Assembly: GCA_964017185.1 (NCBI GenBank)
Contig: OZ024878.1
Coordinates: forward strand, 18,169,851-18,233,850
Reading direction: 5' to 3'
Source of the DNA: Rugalucina vietnamica
Taxonomy: Eukaryota; Mollusca; Bivalvia; Lucinida; Lucinidae
Length of the DNA stretch: 64,000 nucleotides
Part shown: in pieces, positions 24,441 through 36,257 of the stretch
Layout of the letters: each line of letters begins with the position of its first letter
Position numbering within the stretch: position 1 is the stretch's first letter
Program-made: the position numbers and the translations under genes
Notes under the pieces: model-generated
Seen by the model: only the letters and a program-made list of their open reading frames with translations
Databases searched by the model: none
Told to the model about the DNA's origin: nothing

Positions 24441-24693
24441 AGATTGTAGCTGTCAGTGGATGATAAAAACATTAGATTGTTTTAATGTCTGTGAAGCCCG
24501 AAGAAAAATCAACACGTTCATGCTTCACAGTTTTCAAGTCTTGGCTTTCATCTGTTCGTTTGTTTTGACATGTGTTTTAATGTTAAGAAAGATATTATAT
24601 ATATTTTTCTAATAAGAGGATCAACTCAGAAATGTTGTCATGTGATTTATCAATCGGCTTTCAGTAAGCGAATCATGGTAAGTCTTATACTTA

Positions 24694-25390
24694 AAAGTAA
24701 AAGTAGGCAACGATCAGGAAATGGCGCAATCAGAAAGAAATTGCCACACCAAAAACCGAGGTGGAAAAAACCTAAATTGACAATCAGGTACTTATACTAA
24801 GAAAACATATTGTAAGCCGAATGGGCAGCCATTTTCCCAATAGGTGGCCACTCAGCCACCCAAACTAAACTGAAAATATGAAAACACACATTAGGTGCTA
24901 ACAGCACAAAAATTCAACACCAAGACATAAAACAATAAGAACCACCACAGAAGTATCGCCTTGGAACGATCAGTAATATAAAATTACTGGCGGGCTTAAA
25001 TCGATTGTACATGGCCATAACCTCACCCTCATCTTCTACAGTGGTTTTCAACATTTAGTTAGTTCTTCGGTCCTCGTGGTGAATCTTTAACAAGTCAATG
25101 AATCATCAAAGACAAACAAATAAATCATGACAAACATCCTGATGAATCAAAAACTAGGACTCAACACATTTAATAAGCTGCCCGACGATGAAGATCCCTG
25201 GGCGCCGAATACTTACTGAAGCCCGGAGCAAAAGAAAAACACCTATCCCCGGTGGGCCAAGCAACAGACAAGAAGCTCCGGCCCCAACCATCTAAAATGA
25301 ATAGCTTGTTAAAAATCACCAGTTGAACTCCGGTGGGCCAAGCAACAGACAAGAAGATCCAGTCCCAACCAACTAAAATGAATAACTTTA
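24694..25390 (-). mobile_element. Family L copy shared by units C and D (unit C)
   Basis: Reverse copy from 'aaaagtaggcaacgatcagg' to 'ctaaaatgaataac'. The region 'ccggtgggccaagcaacagacaagaag' is duplicated at its 5' end. Confidence 0.75.
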
Positions 25391-26051
25391 ATAGCAAGTG
25401 CAAGACGGTTAACCCATATTAGCCATCGTTACCGTTTGAGTCCACTTTCGTTTTTAGGGGTGTTAGGAGTGATTTGATTTATTTTTTTATTCAATTTTTC
25501 GGTGAATATTTTCTAAGCAATCAGAATAGCCCCAGATGAGATGCCGCGTTCTGTGGCGTCATATCTGTGGCTATACGGTTTGCCTATTACCCATAAAAAT
25601 GACGTCAGGCTTATATTAGTTAACTCAAGTGCTCAGACATCTGACGCCTAGATGTCACTTAAGAACTCAGGATGGGATCGTAATTGGATGGACATGTAGT
25701 TGCCTTTTTGAACAGTTACAATCTTACATATTAAATCTTCACATAGAAGCATATTGTCTGTACGGGTGGTGTACGCTTTTCGATGCCGCATCAAACTAAG
25801 TTTCACTATCATTATTATTATCAATAGCATAATTCACGATTCATTTGTTTCACTTCAGCATGAATTAGTTTTTAAGATTGCAAGTGAGAAATTGTTATAC
25901 TTTTGCAAATTATGTCGTAAAATGAAAGGCTTTTGGTTTGTTGCTATCTACAGATAACTATCATCTTTCCCCATCGTTCGTGATCACAGAACACGAAGGA
26001 ATCTTTCGTTGGAAACTTTACGAACTAGAAACGCTCTCGTCTAGTATTATA

Positions 26052-26290
26052 TGAGCCTGTACGTGAGAAAACCAACAATTTGGGTTCCGACTAGGTTCGA
26101 CACAAACCGAGCTGTACAGTCACAGAAGATGGTTAGAGATTGGAAATTTTGGATTTATAAAGTAGAGGAACTGTACTATTCGTGTAGCGAAAACAAAGGT
26201 GCTGATCAGCTTCGCAGTAACATACTGCGAAGCTGATCTGCACCTTTGTTTCCCCTATGCAGATTGTTGGTTTTCCCATGCAGCGGCTCA
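26052..26290 (+). mobile_element. Family E MITE, private to unit C
   Basis: Complete, flanked by TA on both sides. The empty site 'ttatatactgt' is seen in units B (about 18885) and, diverged, D. Confidence 0.86.
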
Positions 26291-26617
26291 TATACTGTTT
26301 ACATATTTGGTCAATATCTCTTATGGTTGCTCAGCCATGCGTTATTAATTGTCTTTGAATGGTAATAGCATTTCTAGTGAAACTTTATTATTGCTATTGA
26401 ATGCATTATTTTTGTCTGGGATAATGGACTGCAGCAGCAACAGACGTGATTGCATCAGAAACAATACAAACAAGCACATCCCCAATTGTTTTGTGTCGAG
26501 ACCTGCTTTTCCAGTTAATGAAACATGAAACCAAACATCGACTTTGGCACGACAAGTGGACTTACCTACAATAGGCACGTCATGCACTGGGCAACGGAAA
26601 AATAGATGGACTACAGC

Positions 26618-26874
26618 CATTACGAAAACAAACCCATGCAATATACAGCAATTTTTAGTGCTGTAAAAATGAATATTTTCAGCTGAAAAGTTTGGATATT
26701 TTCCAGGTTTTTGCTCCAAACGTACATTGTGGCGAGACGATTCTAACGGGTGCCCACAATGTATGTTTTATAGCAAACATAAGAAAAATAGATATACTCC
26801 TATATACATGTACCACAGTTTACTATATAAAAGTGGGGTTTAAGGGAGGGGGGATTTCGTGGACATGTTATTCT
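26618..26874 (+). mobile_element. Family M MITE, degenerate
   Basis: Left end CATTACGAAAACAAACCC, one core arm reduced (gtggcgagacgattctaacggg), right end decayed (ggacatgttattct). Confidence 0.75.
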
Positions 26875-27283
26875 ACAAAGTTCCACAGTTCTGTAGCCTA
26901 GCACTTAATAGATAAATGACTTGTTTAAGTTGCTAATGATAAATATGCCAAACAAACCCTTTCTGCTTTTTAAATTGCTACCCCCCTTAATCCGTTGTAA
27001 CGTTTCTTACATTCAAATAGTTGGGAAATCCTCATTAAAAAAATAAAAAGCATGGCTGTGATTCACTGTATAATTTCTATTTGGTGTTGTGATTGCTATA
27101 TCATACCTTATCATTTACACCACACCTTAAAAGAAAGGTAGATCAGATTGGTTTTGGTCTAGCCATAGTGCGTTTGTCGGCTCAAAATGTGGTGAGGTAA
27201 AGTCTACTAAATTTTCGAATAAATATGACTTAACATAAATAGCGAGTTCTTTTTCCAATATTTTAGGTACCAACATGTAGACT

Positions 27284-27672
27284 CCTGACATATTTATTTG
27301 TTTGTCCTTGGTGATTCATTGACTAGTTACAGGTTTACCAAGAGGACCGAACAACAAACTAAATCTTGTTAACTACTGCAGTGGCGGAAGGTAAGGTTAG
27401 ATACCTGTAAAGTCGGTGTAAGCGCCCCAAATAATATTTGTCATTACTGATCGTTCCAATGCGATACTTCTGTTGCGGTACTATTTTTGTGCTGTTTGCG
27501 CCTGATGTGCTTTACATATTTCAATTTAAGTTCGGTTATTTTAGTGATTGGCTGCTCACTCGGCTTCCGGTGTGTTTTCTCAGTATAAGTACCTAAGTGT
27601 CAATTTGTTTTTCCCATCTAGGTGTTTTGGAATGGGAATTTCTTTCTAATTGTGCCGTTTCCTGATCATTGT
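27284..27672 (+). mobile_element. Old family L copy, unit C
   Basis: Diverged copy with the family landmarks. Its 3' end is cut at 'cctgatcattg'. A deleted counterpart is in unit A at 16085-16160, so it predates that duplication. Confidence 0.65.
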
Positions 27673-27673
27673 C

Positions 27674-28138
27674 GTGGATTCTCCACGATAGTAATGTTAA
27701 TATTTGATTTTCTGGTCAGAACATTTGGTTGATTAAACTCACATTGTGGTTCATTAATACTTAGTGACTTAACGTCGTGACGTCGGTAAGGTTGAAGTTG
27801 TTGCTAAGGAATATAAGAGTGGACAGTGCAGGTCAGGGAATATCAGTAAACAGAACTGGGCAGAACAGCCAACAGGCAATCAAGGCAATTTGGGAGAAGG
27901 AACAGCTGGACAGAGTAGCAAGCAATTAATCCGTCAATGGGCACAATGGGGGGAATAAAGAAGCAGCATTTAAGGGGAATATAACAAAGTGGAAATAAGT
28001 GGAAATGGGACAATTATTGTAGACACAGAGACAGAATATTTGATATTAAAGCGCTTGTATGTATGATAACTTTTATTATCATATGACGTCGCTGTTTTCC
28101 AGTGCGGGAATACGTAACGTCATTGACGACGTCCGTAA
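27674..28138. mobile_element. Possible solo LTR or other insertion truncating a LINE
   Basis: A block absent from sister units starts TCGTGGATTCTCCACGA exactly where the LINE is cut. It holds a TATA-like 'gaatataagag' and a late 'tattaaa'. No target duplication was found and the LINE does not resume, so this is a guess. Confidence 0.25.
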
Positions 28139-28216
28139 CAACAATGTAAAGTTTCATTGAAAATATGTCCACTTCGAAGGCGATAAAATCCTATTTTAAA
28201 AGTCATATGATAAAAC

Positions 28217-28287
28217 GTGGTCATTTCATATGAAATTTATTAAACTCGCCATAGGCTCGTTTAATAAATTTCATATGAAATGACCAC
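28217..28287. repeat. 71-bp hairpin in unit C
   Basis: GTGGTCATTTCATATGAAAT and its exact complement form arms of 29 bases around a short loop (tcgccataggctc). Confidence 0.88.
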
Positions 28288-28476
28288 TCGTGTAAGATCC
28301 TCTAATTGATATTTTCTATATGGCGATGAATGATATAATAATTATGACAATTTGTTTTAACATTGTGTTTATTTTCTTTGTTCGCCACAATCATTGCCAA
28401 CCTTCACCTTTTCCTGAATTGCAGTGGAGTGAAGTCTTAGATTCCGGCGTCCAATTCAGGACTGATACACAAATTA

Positions 28477-28733
28477 CATTACGAACACATGCCCATGCAA
28501 TATACAGAGAATTTTTCAGCTGTAAAAATTGAAAATTTCATTGGAAAAATTTGGATATTTTCAATATTTTAGCTCATAACATACATTGTGGGTGAGGCGG
28601 TTCTAACGAGTACCCACAATCTATGTTTTAGAGCAAAAATAAGAAAAATAGGTATACCCTCGCATACCCCAGTTTTGCTATATAAAAGTGGGGTTTAAGG
28701 GGGTATACATTGCACGGACATGTTTTCTTGATG
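28477..28733 (+). mobile_element. Family M MITE with shortened core
   Basis: Both ends present. The left core arm has lost 'tacacgttagaaccgcc', so the hairpin is short. Possible TA duplication outside the ends. Confidence 0.8.
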
Positions 28734-30430
28734 TAAATTAGGTAATCAGTACCGATGCACCCATTGAAACAAACAAAATATTTTAAACCTTGCAGTAAAT
28801 AAGTCGCATTAGCAAAACCTAAAACACAGGCGAGTCGCTTTTATAATGGTTCTTATAAAACATTTCAGGAACTGTATCAATATATTCTTGCGCACTCATG
28901 CGTTACATATTAACTTTGTTTGCTAATGGATTTGTTGGCGAATCTTTTATTACTGAATGCATTTCTTTATTGACTTCGGCTTCAGAAAGCGCAATATCTC
29001 GCATTAACCCATTAATGACGAATAGATTCGCCCATCATTATCGTTTTGGTGAGATCACTTTAATTTTAGGGGCGTTTAAATTGAGTTTTCATCTTAATCT
29101 CATTTTCGATGAAGTTTCTCTATGAAAGCAGCGTTCTGCAGCGTCACATCTGTTGCTACTTTGTTTACCCATATCCCATAAATAGACCACCAGGTTTAAA
29201 TGGGTTAAGAGACAGTATTGTTGCGATGCACAATGTCCATTCCGCTGTCATTCAAAATGATCGTAACAAATTTATATGTGAAAGAATCTTACTATGTCCC
29301 AAAAGCATTACATTTTATAACCAACACAACCCCTTGCATCAAATATTTTACAATTGTTGACGTGCAAAGGCACAAATTAAAAAAAAAAGTGATATCAATG
29401 TACATGTAACTACTGTCCATACATCATCTTCCAGAAACTACGTTTTTCAAAATCTCACGTTTCTGATAACCTTTCTGATTACCATGTCTAAATTTTGCAT
29501 TCAAAAAGTCATGAAGTGCCGCAAAAGATTTGAAAATCGGCTTACTTACAAAAGAATATTATGCCCAACACTGCTTCCAAATAATCTTACATTTATTTTT
29601 TATAGGTGTTAACACGAATATTGTGTTTTCAATAATGGTAAAGTGAACCATATCGGCAGTCATTTAAGCGAATCATAACGAGCCTAATATTTCCCAGTAA
29701 ATGACAGACCGTTTACTCCAGGCTAATGGTTAGTTGTCAATTTAGCGATTCGGTAATGTGCGCGAATGATGTACTGTCATGCGGTCGCTTAGAAATTGAT
29801 ATATGGGAACAAACGTGAACACAGAAAGCTTCAGAAACAGAGCCGTTTTATTCATGTATGTAGAATTCCAAATACTAGTCTGCTAAATGTCAATCTGAAC
29901 CAGAAGGTGAAAAAAAAGCGAATAAAAAAAACTAAAGACTGAGGGTTTAAATTGTTAGTACTTGGAAATATCCTAGAGGACGACTGTTTGACGAACGTTA
30001 CATAGGGAAGAATACCATTTAGGCAACCTCTTGTGCCTCCAGGCAAAACGATCGACCATCTGATCACTAGTTGACCGCTTAGATCTGAGCCTGCCCAGAA
30101 CAAGTGGTATAGTCAAACCATCCATACACATTATAGGCTTATATTGTGTATTTGGTTGGTTATATAACAAGTCCATTTCGAATGCTAGGTAGAAGTCAAG
30201 TTTCATGGAGGCAACGTCACGACATTTCCAGTCCTTATCTTACCGATATCGTTGGGTTAAGCATACCTATCTATCTATCTCTATGTACTGCCATACGCCC
30301 TCGCGGACATTCTACGCATAATTTATTATCATGTCTAACAAGTGTACACTAAGGCATTAAATAGGACGCTTGTCATCCAGTTGTGAATCTTATTTGTCAA
30401 ATTGGTTTTACTACTGTTTGTCGTACATCT

Positions 30431-30492
30431 GCACAGTGGTAGAATGCTCGCCTGCCACGCGGGCGGCCCGGGTTCGATTCCCGGCCGATGCA
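30431..30492 (+). pseudogene. tRNA-Gly pseudogene with 9-bp deletion, array unit C
   Basis: Identical to the intact copies except for loss of nine bases (TCGGTGGTT) after GCA, removing most of the 5' acceptor strand and the start of the A box. The B box and T5 terminator are intact. It cannot fold as a tRNA. Confidence 0.88.
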
Positions 30493-30791
30493 ATTTTTAT
30501 TTGTCTCTTGTAGAATTCAACAATGAACGGTACTTCAAACCCACTAGACGTTCTTAAATACCAATTCCCTTTGCCAAAGATTCATTCTCATCAATCAGTT
30601 TTGCTTCATTTGTCATGTCTATGATAATCTTCTCCATTGTGTTCTCTATTAATGGTACTTCGTATGAAACTGACTATTTTGTGATTCCGCGTCTCGTCAA
30701 ATTCCTTTTCTCAGAAAATGTGTTGTTGTTTTTTTTTTTTCTATTTTGCCCTGATCAACTATCATCCGCTCTTTTCTTTCATTGATTTCAG

Positions 30792-30935
30792 CAGCTCAGT
30801 TCGACAGTGTCGTCATCGTCATCGACGTGCTATCGCTCAGTTGTTTGCACCTCGTTCTAATCTCAAAGGGAATCGGACCGAATTCATTCATCAATTCTCA
30901 TCCGAGTGTTCTTTATTTAAGGATTGCATTTCACA
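30792..30935 (+). CDS. Exon-like conserved segment, unit C
   Basis: Counterpart of the unit A and B segments. The frame contains RHRRAIAQLFAPRSNL and stays open to 31065. The polypyrimidine tract and AG are kept. Confidence 0.28.
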
Positions 30936-31194
30936 TTGTAGCTTTCAGTGGATGATAAAACATTCGGCTGTTTTAATGTCTGTGAAGCCTGAAGAAAAAT
31001 CAACATGTTCATGCTTTTCAGTTTTCAAAAATAAAACAATGTCTTGGCTTTCATCTGTACGTTAGTTTTGACATATGTTTTAATGTTTAGAAAGATACTA
31101 TTTATCTAATAAAAGGATCAACTCAGAAATGTTGTCTAGTGATTTTTCAATCGGCTTTCAGTAAGCGAATCATGGTGAGTCTTATACTTAAAAG

Positions 31195-31990
31195 TAAAAG
31201 GAAATTGCGCAATCAGAAAGAAATTCCCATTCCAAAAACCGAGGTGGGAAAAAACTTAATTGACAATCAGGTACTTATACTAAGAAAACATATTGTAAGC
31301 CGAATGGGTAGCCATTTTCCCAATAGGTGGCCACGATCAGGAAATGGCGCAATCAGAAAGAAATTGCCACACCAAAAACCGAGGTGGAAAAAACCTAAAT
31401 TGACAATCAGGTACTTATACTAAGAAAACATATTGTAAGCCGAATGGGCAGCCATTTTCCCAATAGGTGGCCACTCAGCCACCCAAACTAAACTGAAAAT
31501 ATGAAAACACATTAGGTGCTGACAGCACAAAAATTCAACACCAACACATAAAGCAATAAGAACCACCACAGAAGTATCGCCTTGGAACGATCAGTTATAT
31601 AAAATTACTGGCGGGCTTAAATCGATTGTACATGGCCATAACCTCACCCTCATCTTCTGCAGTGGTTCACAACATTTAGTTAGTTCTTCGGTCCTCGTGG
31701 TGAATCTCTAACAAGTCAATGAATCATCAAGGACAAACAAATAAATCATGATAAACATCCTGATGAATCAAAAACGTGGACTCAACAGATTTAGTAAACT
31801 GCCCGACGATGGGGAATAACTTACTGAAACCCGGAGCAAAAGAAAAATACCAGTTGAATCCCGGTGGGCCAAGAAACAGACAAAAAGCTCCGGCCCCAAC
31901 TAAAATGAATAACTTTTTATAAATCAAGAGTTGAACTCCGGTGGGCCAAGCAACAGACAAGAAGCTCCAGTCCCAACCTACCAGAATGAA
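31195..31990 (-). mobile_element. Family L copy of unit D with duplicated 3' end
   Basis: Counterpart of 24694-25390. The last ~135 bases (cgcaatcagaaagaaatt...aataggtggccac) occur twice in tandem, at about 31205-31333 and 31334-31473. Confidence 0.75.
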
Positions 31991-33329
31991 TAGCTTTAAA
32001 AGCAAGTGCCAGACGATAAACCCATCTGCGGCGTCTCATCTGGGGCTATTCCGTTTGCCTATGTCCCATAAAAAGGACGCCAGGCTTATACGAGTTTACT
32101 CAAGTGCTCAGATATCTGACGCCTAGGTGTCACTTAAGAACTCAGAATGGTTTCGTAATTGGATGTACATGTAGTTGCTTTTTTGAACAGGTACATTCTT
32201 ACATATGTTTTCAGGCTTTCAGTCTGGGTAATTGTTTCCTCCACGAGGTGTTAAAGTTTTACATAAAGGCATATTTTCTGTACGGGTGGCGTACGCTTTT
32301 TGATCTCGCGTCAAACTAAGTTTTACTGTCATTATTATTACTATCAATAGCATAATTGAAGGTTTCGATTTCGGCAGGCGATGAGGATTTTATTCCGGTT
32401 TTTGCACCTTTATTACATTTTGTTTAACCGTGTTCCCTCGACCTTTGTCACGATGCAGTTGTTTTTTATTGCCCAATGGAAAGTACTTTAAGCATTTTAG
32501 CATGAATTGGCTTTTAAGGTAACAAGTGCAAAAATGTTATATTTTTGGCGAAAAAAAATATGTCGTAAAACGAAAGGCTTTCTTTTAATGTTTTATACAT
32601 TGCTGTCGACAGACAACTACCATTTTCCCCGTCGTTCGTGACCACATAGCACAAAGGGCATTTGATCGTTGGAATCTCCAGGCACTAGAAACGCTCTCGT
32701 CTAATTTTATATTCTGTTTACATATTTGGTCAATAACTCTTATGGTTGCTCAGCCATGTGTTATTAATTGTCTTTGAATGGTAATAGCATTTCCAGTGAA
32801 ACTTTATTATTACTATCGAATGCATTTATTCTTTTTGTCTGGGATAATGGACTGCAGCAGCAACAGACGTGATTGAAAGCTTCTTATTGATCATGATTTA
32901 GCTTGATCGGCGGTGAACATGACAGTCATTTCAAACAAACACAATTGTTTAATGTCGTGACCTGCTTTGTTCAGTTTACCTGTCAGTTTAATGAAACATG
33001 GAACCGAAAGTCGACTTTGACGTACATATACGTACAAAGGACACGACGGACAAAGACAGACTACAAGGTTCTTCCGCTCTTTGCATAAGCCCTAGACAAA
33101 TGTAGTGGTCTAAGCATTGTCATCACGCATTAGGTGTTTTTTTTTTTTTTTTTTTTTGTTTTTTTTTTTTTTTTTTTTTTTCGTTTATAATGAAATATAA
33201 CGTCCCAATCAACAATTTTTCAGTTATGTCGGAGCGGACGCACCGCTTCCTATTAATTAACCAATATTCTAGCAATGTGTCTTTCTCGATCGGACACAAC
33301 TCGGTGACACCAGCGGACACAAAGTGGTA

Positions 33330-33412
33330 CAAATGAGCTAATCAGCTGTGCAGTTCTGCGTCTTTGTTTTTGCATAGGCAAAAACCCGGTTTTCTCTTGA
33401 GGATCTTATGTT
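33330..33412 (-). mobile_element. Family E fragment
   Basis: Decayed copy: 'gctaatcagctgtgcag..tgcgtctttgtttttgcatagg..aacccggttttctc'. Confidence 0.4.
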
Positions 33413-34542
33413 CCATCTTCGAAAAAAGGGTGAAGCATATTGTTTTTGCCTGGTCCTAGTCAGTTCTTCTGCACGAAACATGCATAGGTGGGGTCTGGAT
33501 TTTCACGTATACATTTACATGCTCTCCATTTCTGGACTAACCAGTAATTAATTTGTCTTCTTTCGATAAGCAATATACTGGATTTACTATCCATAACATT
33601 TCTCAGTGAATCCCGACTGGTGGGGTGTACTTACAAAAGTACTCATTCAGTTAAATAACAAACCAATAATATCTTGCGCAACGATGCGTTACATAAAAAC
33701 TTTGACGACTAATGGATTTGCTGGCATACTGAATTCATTTCTTCAGAAAGCGCAATGTCTGGCATTAAGAGACAGTATTGTTGTGAGAGCCAGAAACATC
33801 TAATGGGAACATCTTTGTCTTGGAAAGTTTGATGATGGATTGTGATGTTGTAAAGCACCTTGTCAATTCTCCATAAAAACATAGGTCAGTTTCAGCACAG
33901 TTTGAGAGAGTAAAAAATTGAAAACAGATATGTAACCAATGTCACCCATCGCATCGTAATACTTTAATAAAACATGCTTAAATGACTGCCAACGTGGCAC
34001 TAAGCGTGTTTATTCATATTAGATCACATTCTACTTGAGTTCTCTCTTGTCTTCATGGTGTTAACAGGAATAGTGTGTTTTCAATAATGGTAAAGTGATC
34101 CATATCGGCTTTCATTTAAGCGAATCATAAGGAGCCTAATATTTCCCAGTAAATGACAGACCGTTTACTCCAGGCTAATGGTTAGTTGTCAATTTAGCGA
34201 TTCGGTAATGTGCGCGAATGATATATACTGTCATACTTTCGCTTACAAACTGATATATGGCCAGAGAGAGAGAGCCGATGAAAGCAATATGTCGAATTGT
34301 CGAGTGTGATGGTCTATACAATCATGACAGAGAAAAGGAAAAGAAACATATTAAAATCGAAAAGAGAAACTTGAAGGTTACTTTAACGGTTTACGACAAG
34401 TTAGTTTGTGCTTAAGAACCTTGGTGACTGAAACGCATATCGCACGTTTTATGGATGTTCGCTGCCAATGAAAAAGTCTTTAAGGCGTTTCGGTACTAAT
34501 ATAACTGTAATGAGCTAAATAAAAAAAAACAAAACAAAAAAA

Positions 34543-34580
<38 letters not shown>

Positions 34581-34802
34581 AAGAGTTATCGTTATTTGGT
34601 TTTTGTTCAATTTGGATGATTTAATATAGATTACATATAGTGTGATAAAAATTGTGGTAGACGAAATTTGCATAATTATGTCATCAATAGAAGTAGCAAG
34701 AAGAATGGAAAAATGAAAATGAATCAAAGTTGCTTGCTTTGTTCTTTTTTATATAAAAGATATTAATAATTGAATAATGTTTTAAATTCTATAACTAGAA
34801 AG

Positions 34803-35770
34803 ATACAAGTAGGCAAAGATCAGGAAAAAGCGCAATCAGAAAAAGATTCCCACTCCGAAAACCGAGGTGGGAAAAAAACTAAATTAACAATCAGGTACTT
34901 ATACCATGAAAACATATCGAAAACCGAATGAGCAGCTATTTTCCCAAAAGTTGGCCACTCAGTTACCTAAACTTAACTAAAAATATGTAATAAAAATAAT
35001 TGTTAGATCCTTTGGAAGCAGTAAAACATTCAAAGCGAGAAGATGGGCCATATTGTACAATTTCGGGTAATGAACCTTCATCAGTGACCCTTTACAAAAC
35101 TGGCAGTGAAAGCCAGATATTTTGCTGCAATTTCAATAATTTACATCTGTGTAGTCTAAATCAAAGACTCATAATCCCAAAGGGGCCTAATAATCAAAAT
35201 ACAGTTAAGAAGATGATTCTTAACGAAGAATATATTTGAAATACTCCAAATATATTCACTGATCCCAAAGGATCAAAAGAAAAATATAATCTGCACTATG
35301 GATGATGTACGGGTAGACTTTTTAGGGCCGTAAACATACATAAGGCTCCAACAGCACAAACAATTTTAAACACCAAGACATAAAACAAAAAGAACCACCA
35401 CAGAAGTATCGCCTTGGAACGATCAGAAATATAAAATTACTGGCGGGCTTAAATCGATTTTACAGGTACCATAACCTCACCCTCAGCTTCTGCAGTGGTT
35501 AATAACATTTAGTTAGTTCTTCGGTCCTCGTGGTGAATCTCTAACTAGTCAATGAATCATCAAGAACAAACAGATAAATGATGATAAACATCCTGATGAA
35601 TAAAAAACGAGGACTCAACAGATTCAGTAAGCTGCCCGACGATGGAGATCCCTGGGCGCCGAATAACTTACTAACTCCAGAGCAAAACAGTTGGACCCCG
35701 GTGGGCCAAGCAACAGACAAGAAGCTCCGGCCCCAACCAACTAAAATGAATACCTTTATGTCGGGACCAT
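34803..35770 (-). mobile_element. Family L copy interrupted by repeat R
   Basis: Reverse copy split at 34988/35332 by repeat R. The two parts join as 'aaaaatatg' and 'acatacataaggc', as in undisturbed copies. Confidence 0.75.
34989..35331 (+). repeat. Repeat R inserted in a LINE
   Basis: From 'taataaaaataattgttag' to 'tttttagggccgt'. Its exact limits follow from the interrupted LINE. Very similar to 56980-57329. Confidence 0.75.
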
Positions 35771-35775
35771 AGAAT

Positions 35776-36257
35776 CTCCATCGTCGGGCAGCTTACTGAA
35801 TCCGCTGAGTACTCGTTTTTTTATTCATCGGGATGTTTATCATGATTTATCTGTTTGTTCTTGATGATTCATTGACTAGTTAGAGATTCACCACAAGGAC
35901 CGAAGAACTAACTAAATGTTATGAACCACTGCAGTAGCTAAGGGTGAGGTTTTGGCCATGTAAAATCGATTTAAGCCCGCCAGTAATTTATATTACTTCT
36001 GTGGTGGTTCTTTTTGTTTTATGTCTTGGTGTTTAAAATTTTTGTGCTGTTGGCTCCATATGTATGTTTTCATATTTTTAGTTAAGTTTAGGTAACTGAG
36101 TGGCCACCGATTGGGAAAATAGCTGCTCATTCGGCTTACGATATGTTTTCATGGTATAAGTACCTGATTGTTAATTTAGTTTTTTTCCCATCTCGGTTTA
36201 TGGAGTGGGAACCTTTTTCTGATTGCGCCTTTTCCTGATCTTTGCCTACTTGTACCT
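35776..36257 (+). mobile_element. Family L copy, head to head with the previous one
   Basis: Starts at 'aatctccatcgtcgggcag', giving an inverted pair with 35630-35770, and ends 'ttgcctacttgtacc'. Confidence 0.75.

Larger units (their letters stand above)
17913..24606 (+). repeat. Tandem unit B (about 6.7 kb)
   Basis: Same landmark order as unit A. Enlarged by family M elements (18051-18331 and 21085-21366), a LINE copy (19201-19818) and a 20.56-23.67 kb stretch not seen in the other units. Confidence 0.8.
24607..31102 (+). repeat. Tandem unit C (about 6.5 kb)
   Basis: Same landmark order. Private insertions: family E (26052-26290) and family M (26618-26874, 28477-28733). Shares the reverse LINE copy after 'gagtcttatacttaaaagtaaaag' with unit D, so C and D separated after that insertion. 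Confidence 0.8.
31103..34262 (+). repeat. Tandem unit D, truncated (about 3.2 kb)
   Basis: Landmarks up to 'gcgattcggtaatgtgcg' (about 34200) are present. The tRNA and exon-like part are missing after 'ttacaaactgatatatgg'. A long T tract (33137-33181) is inserted. Confidence 0.78.

Noticed and set aside
26345..26719. 124-codon minus frame
   Set aside because: Spans tandem-unit sequence and a MITE; not open in units B or D.
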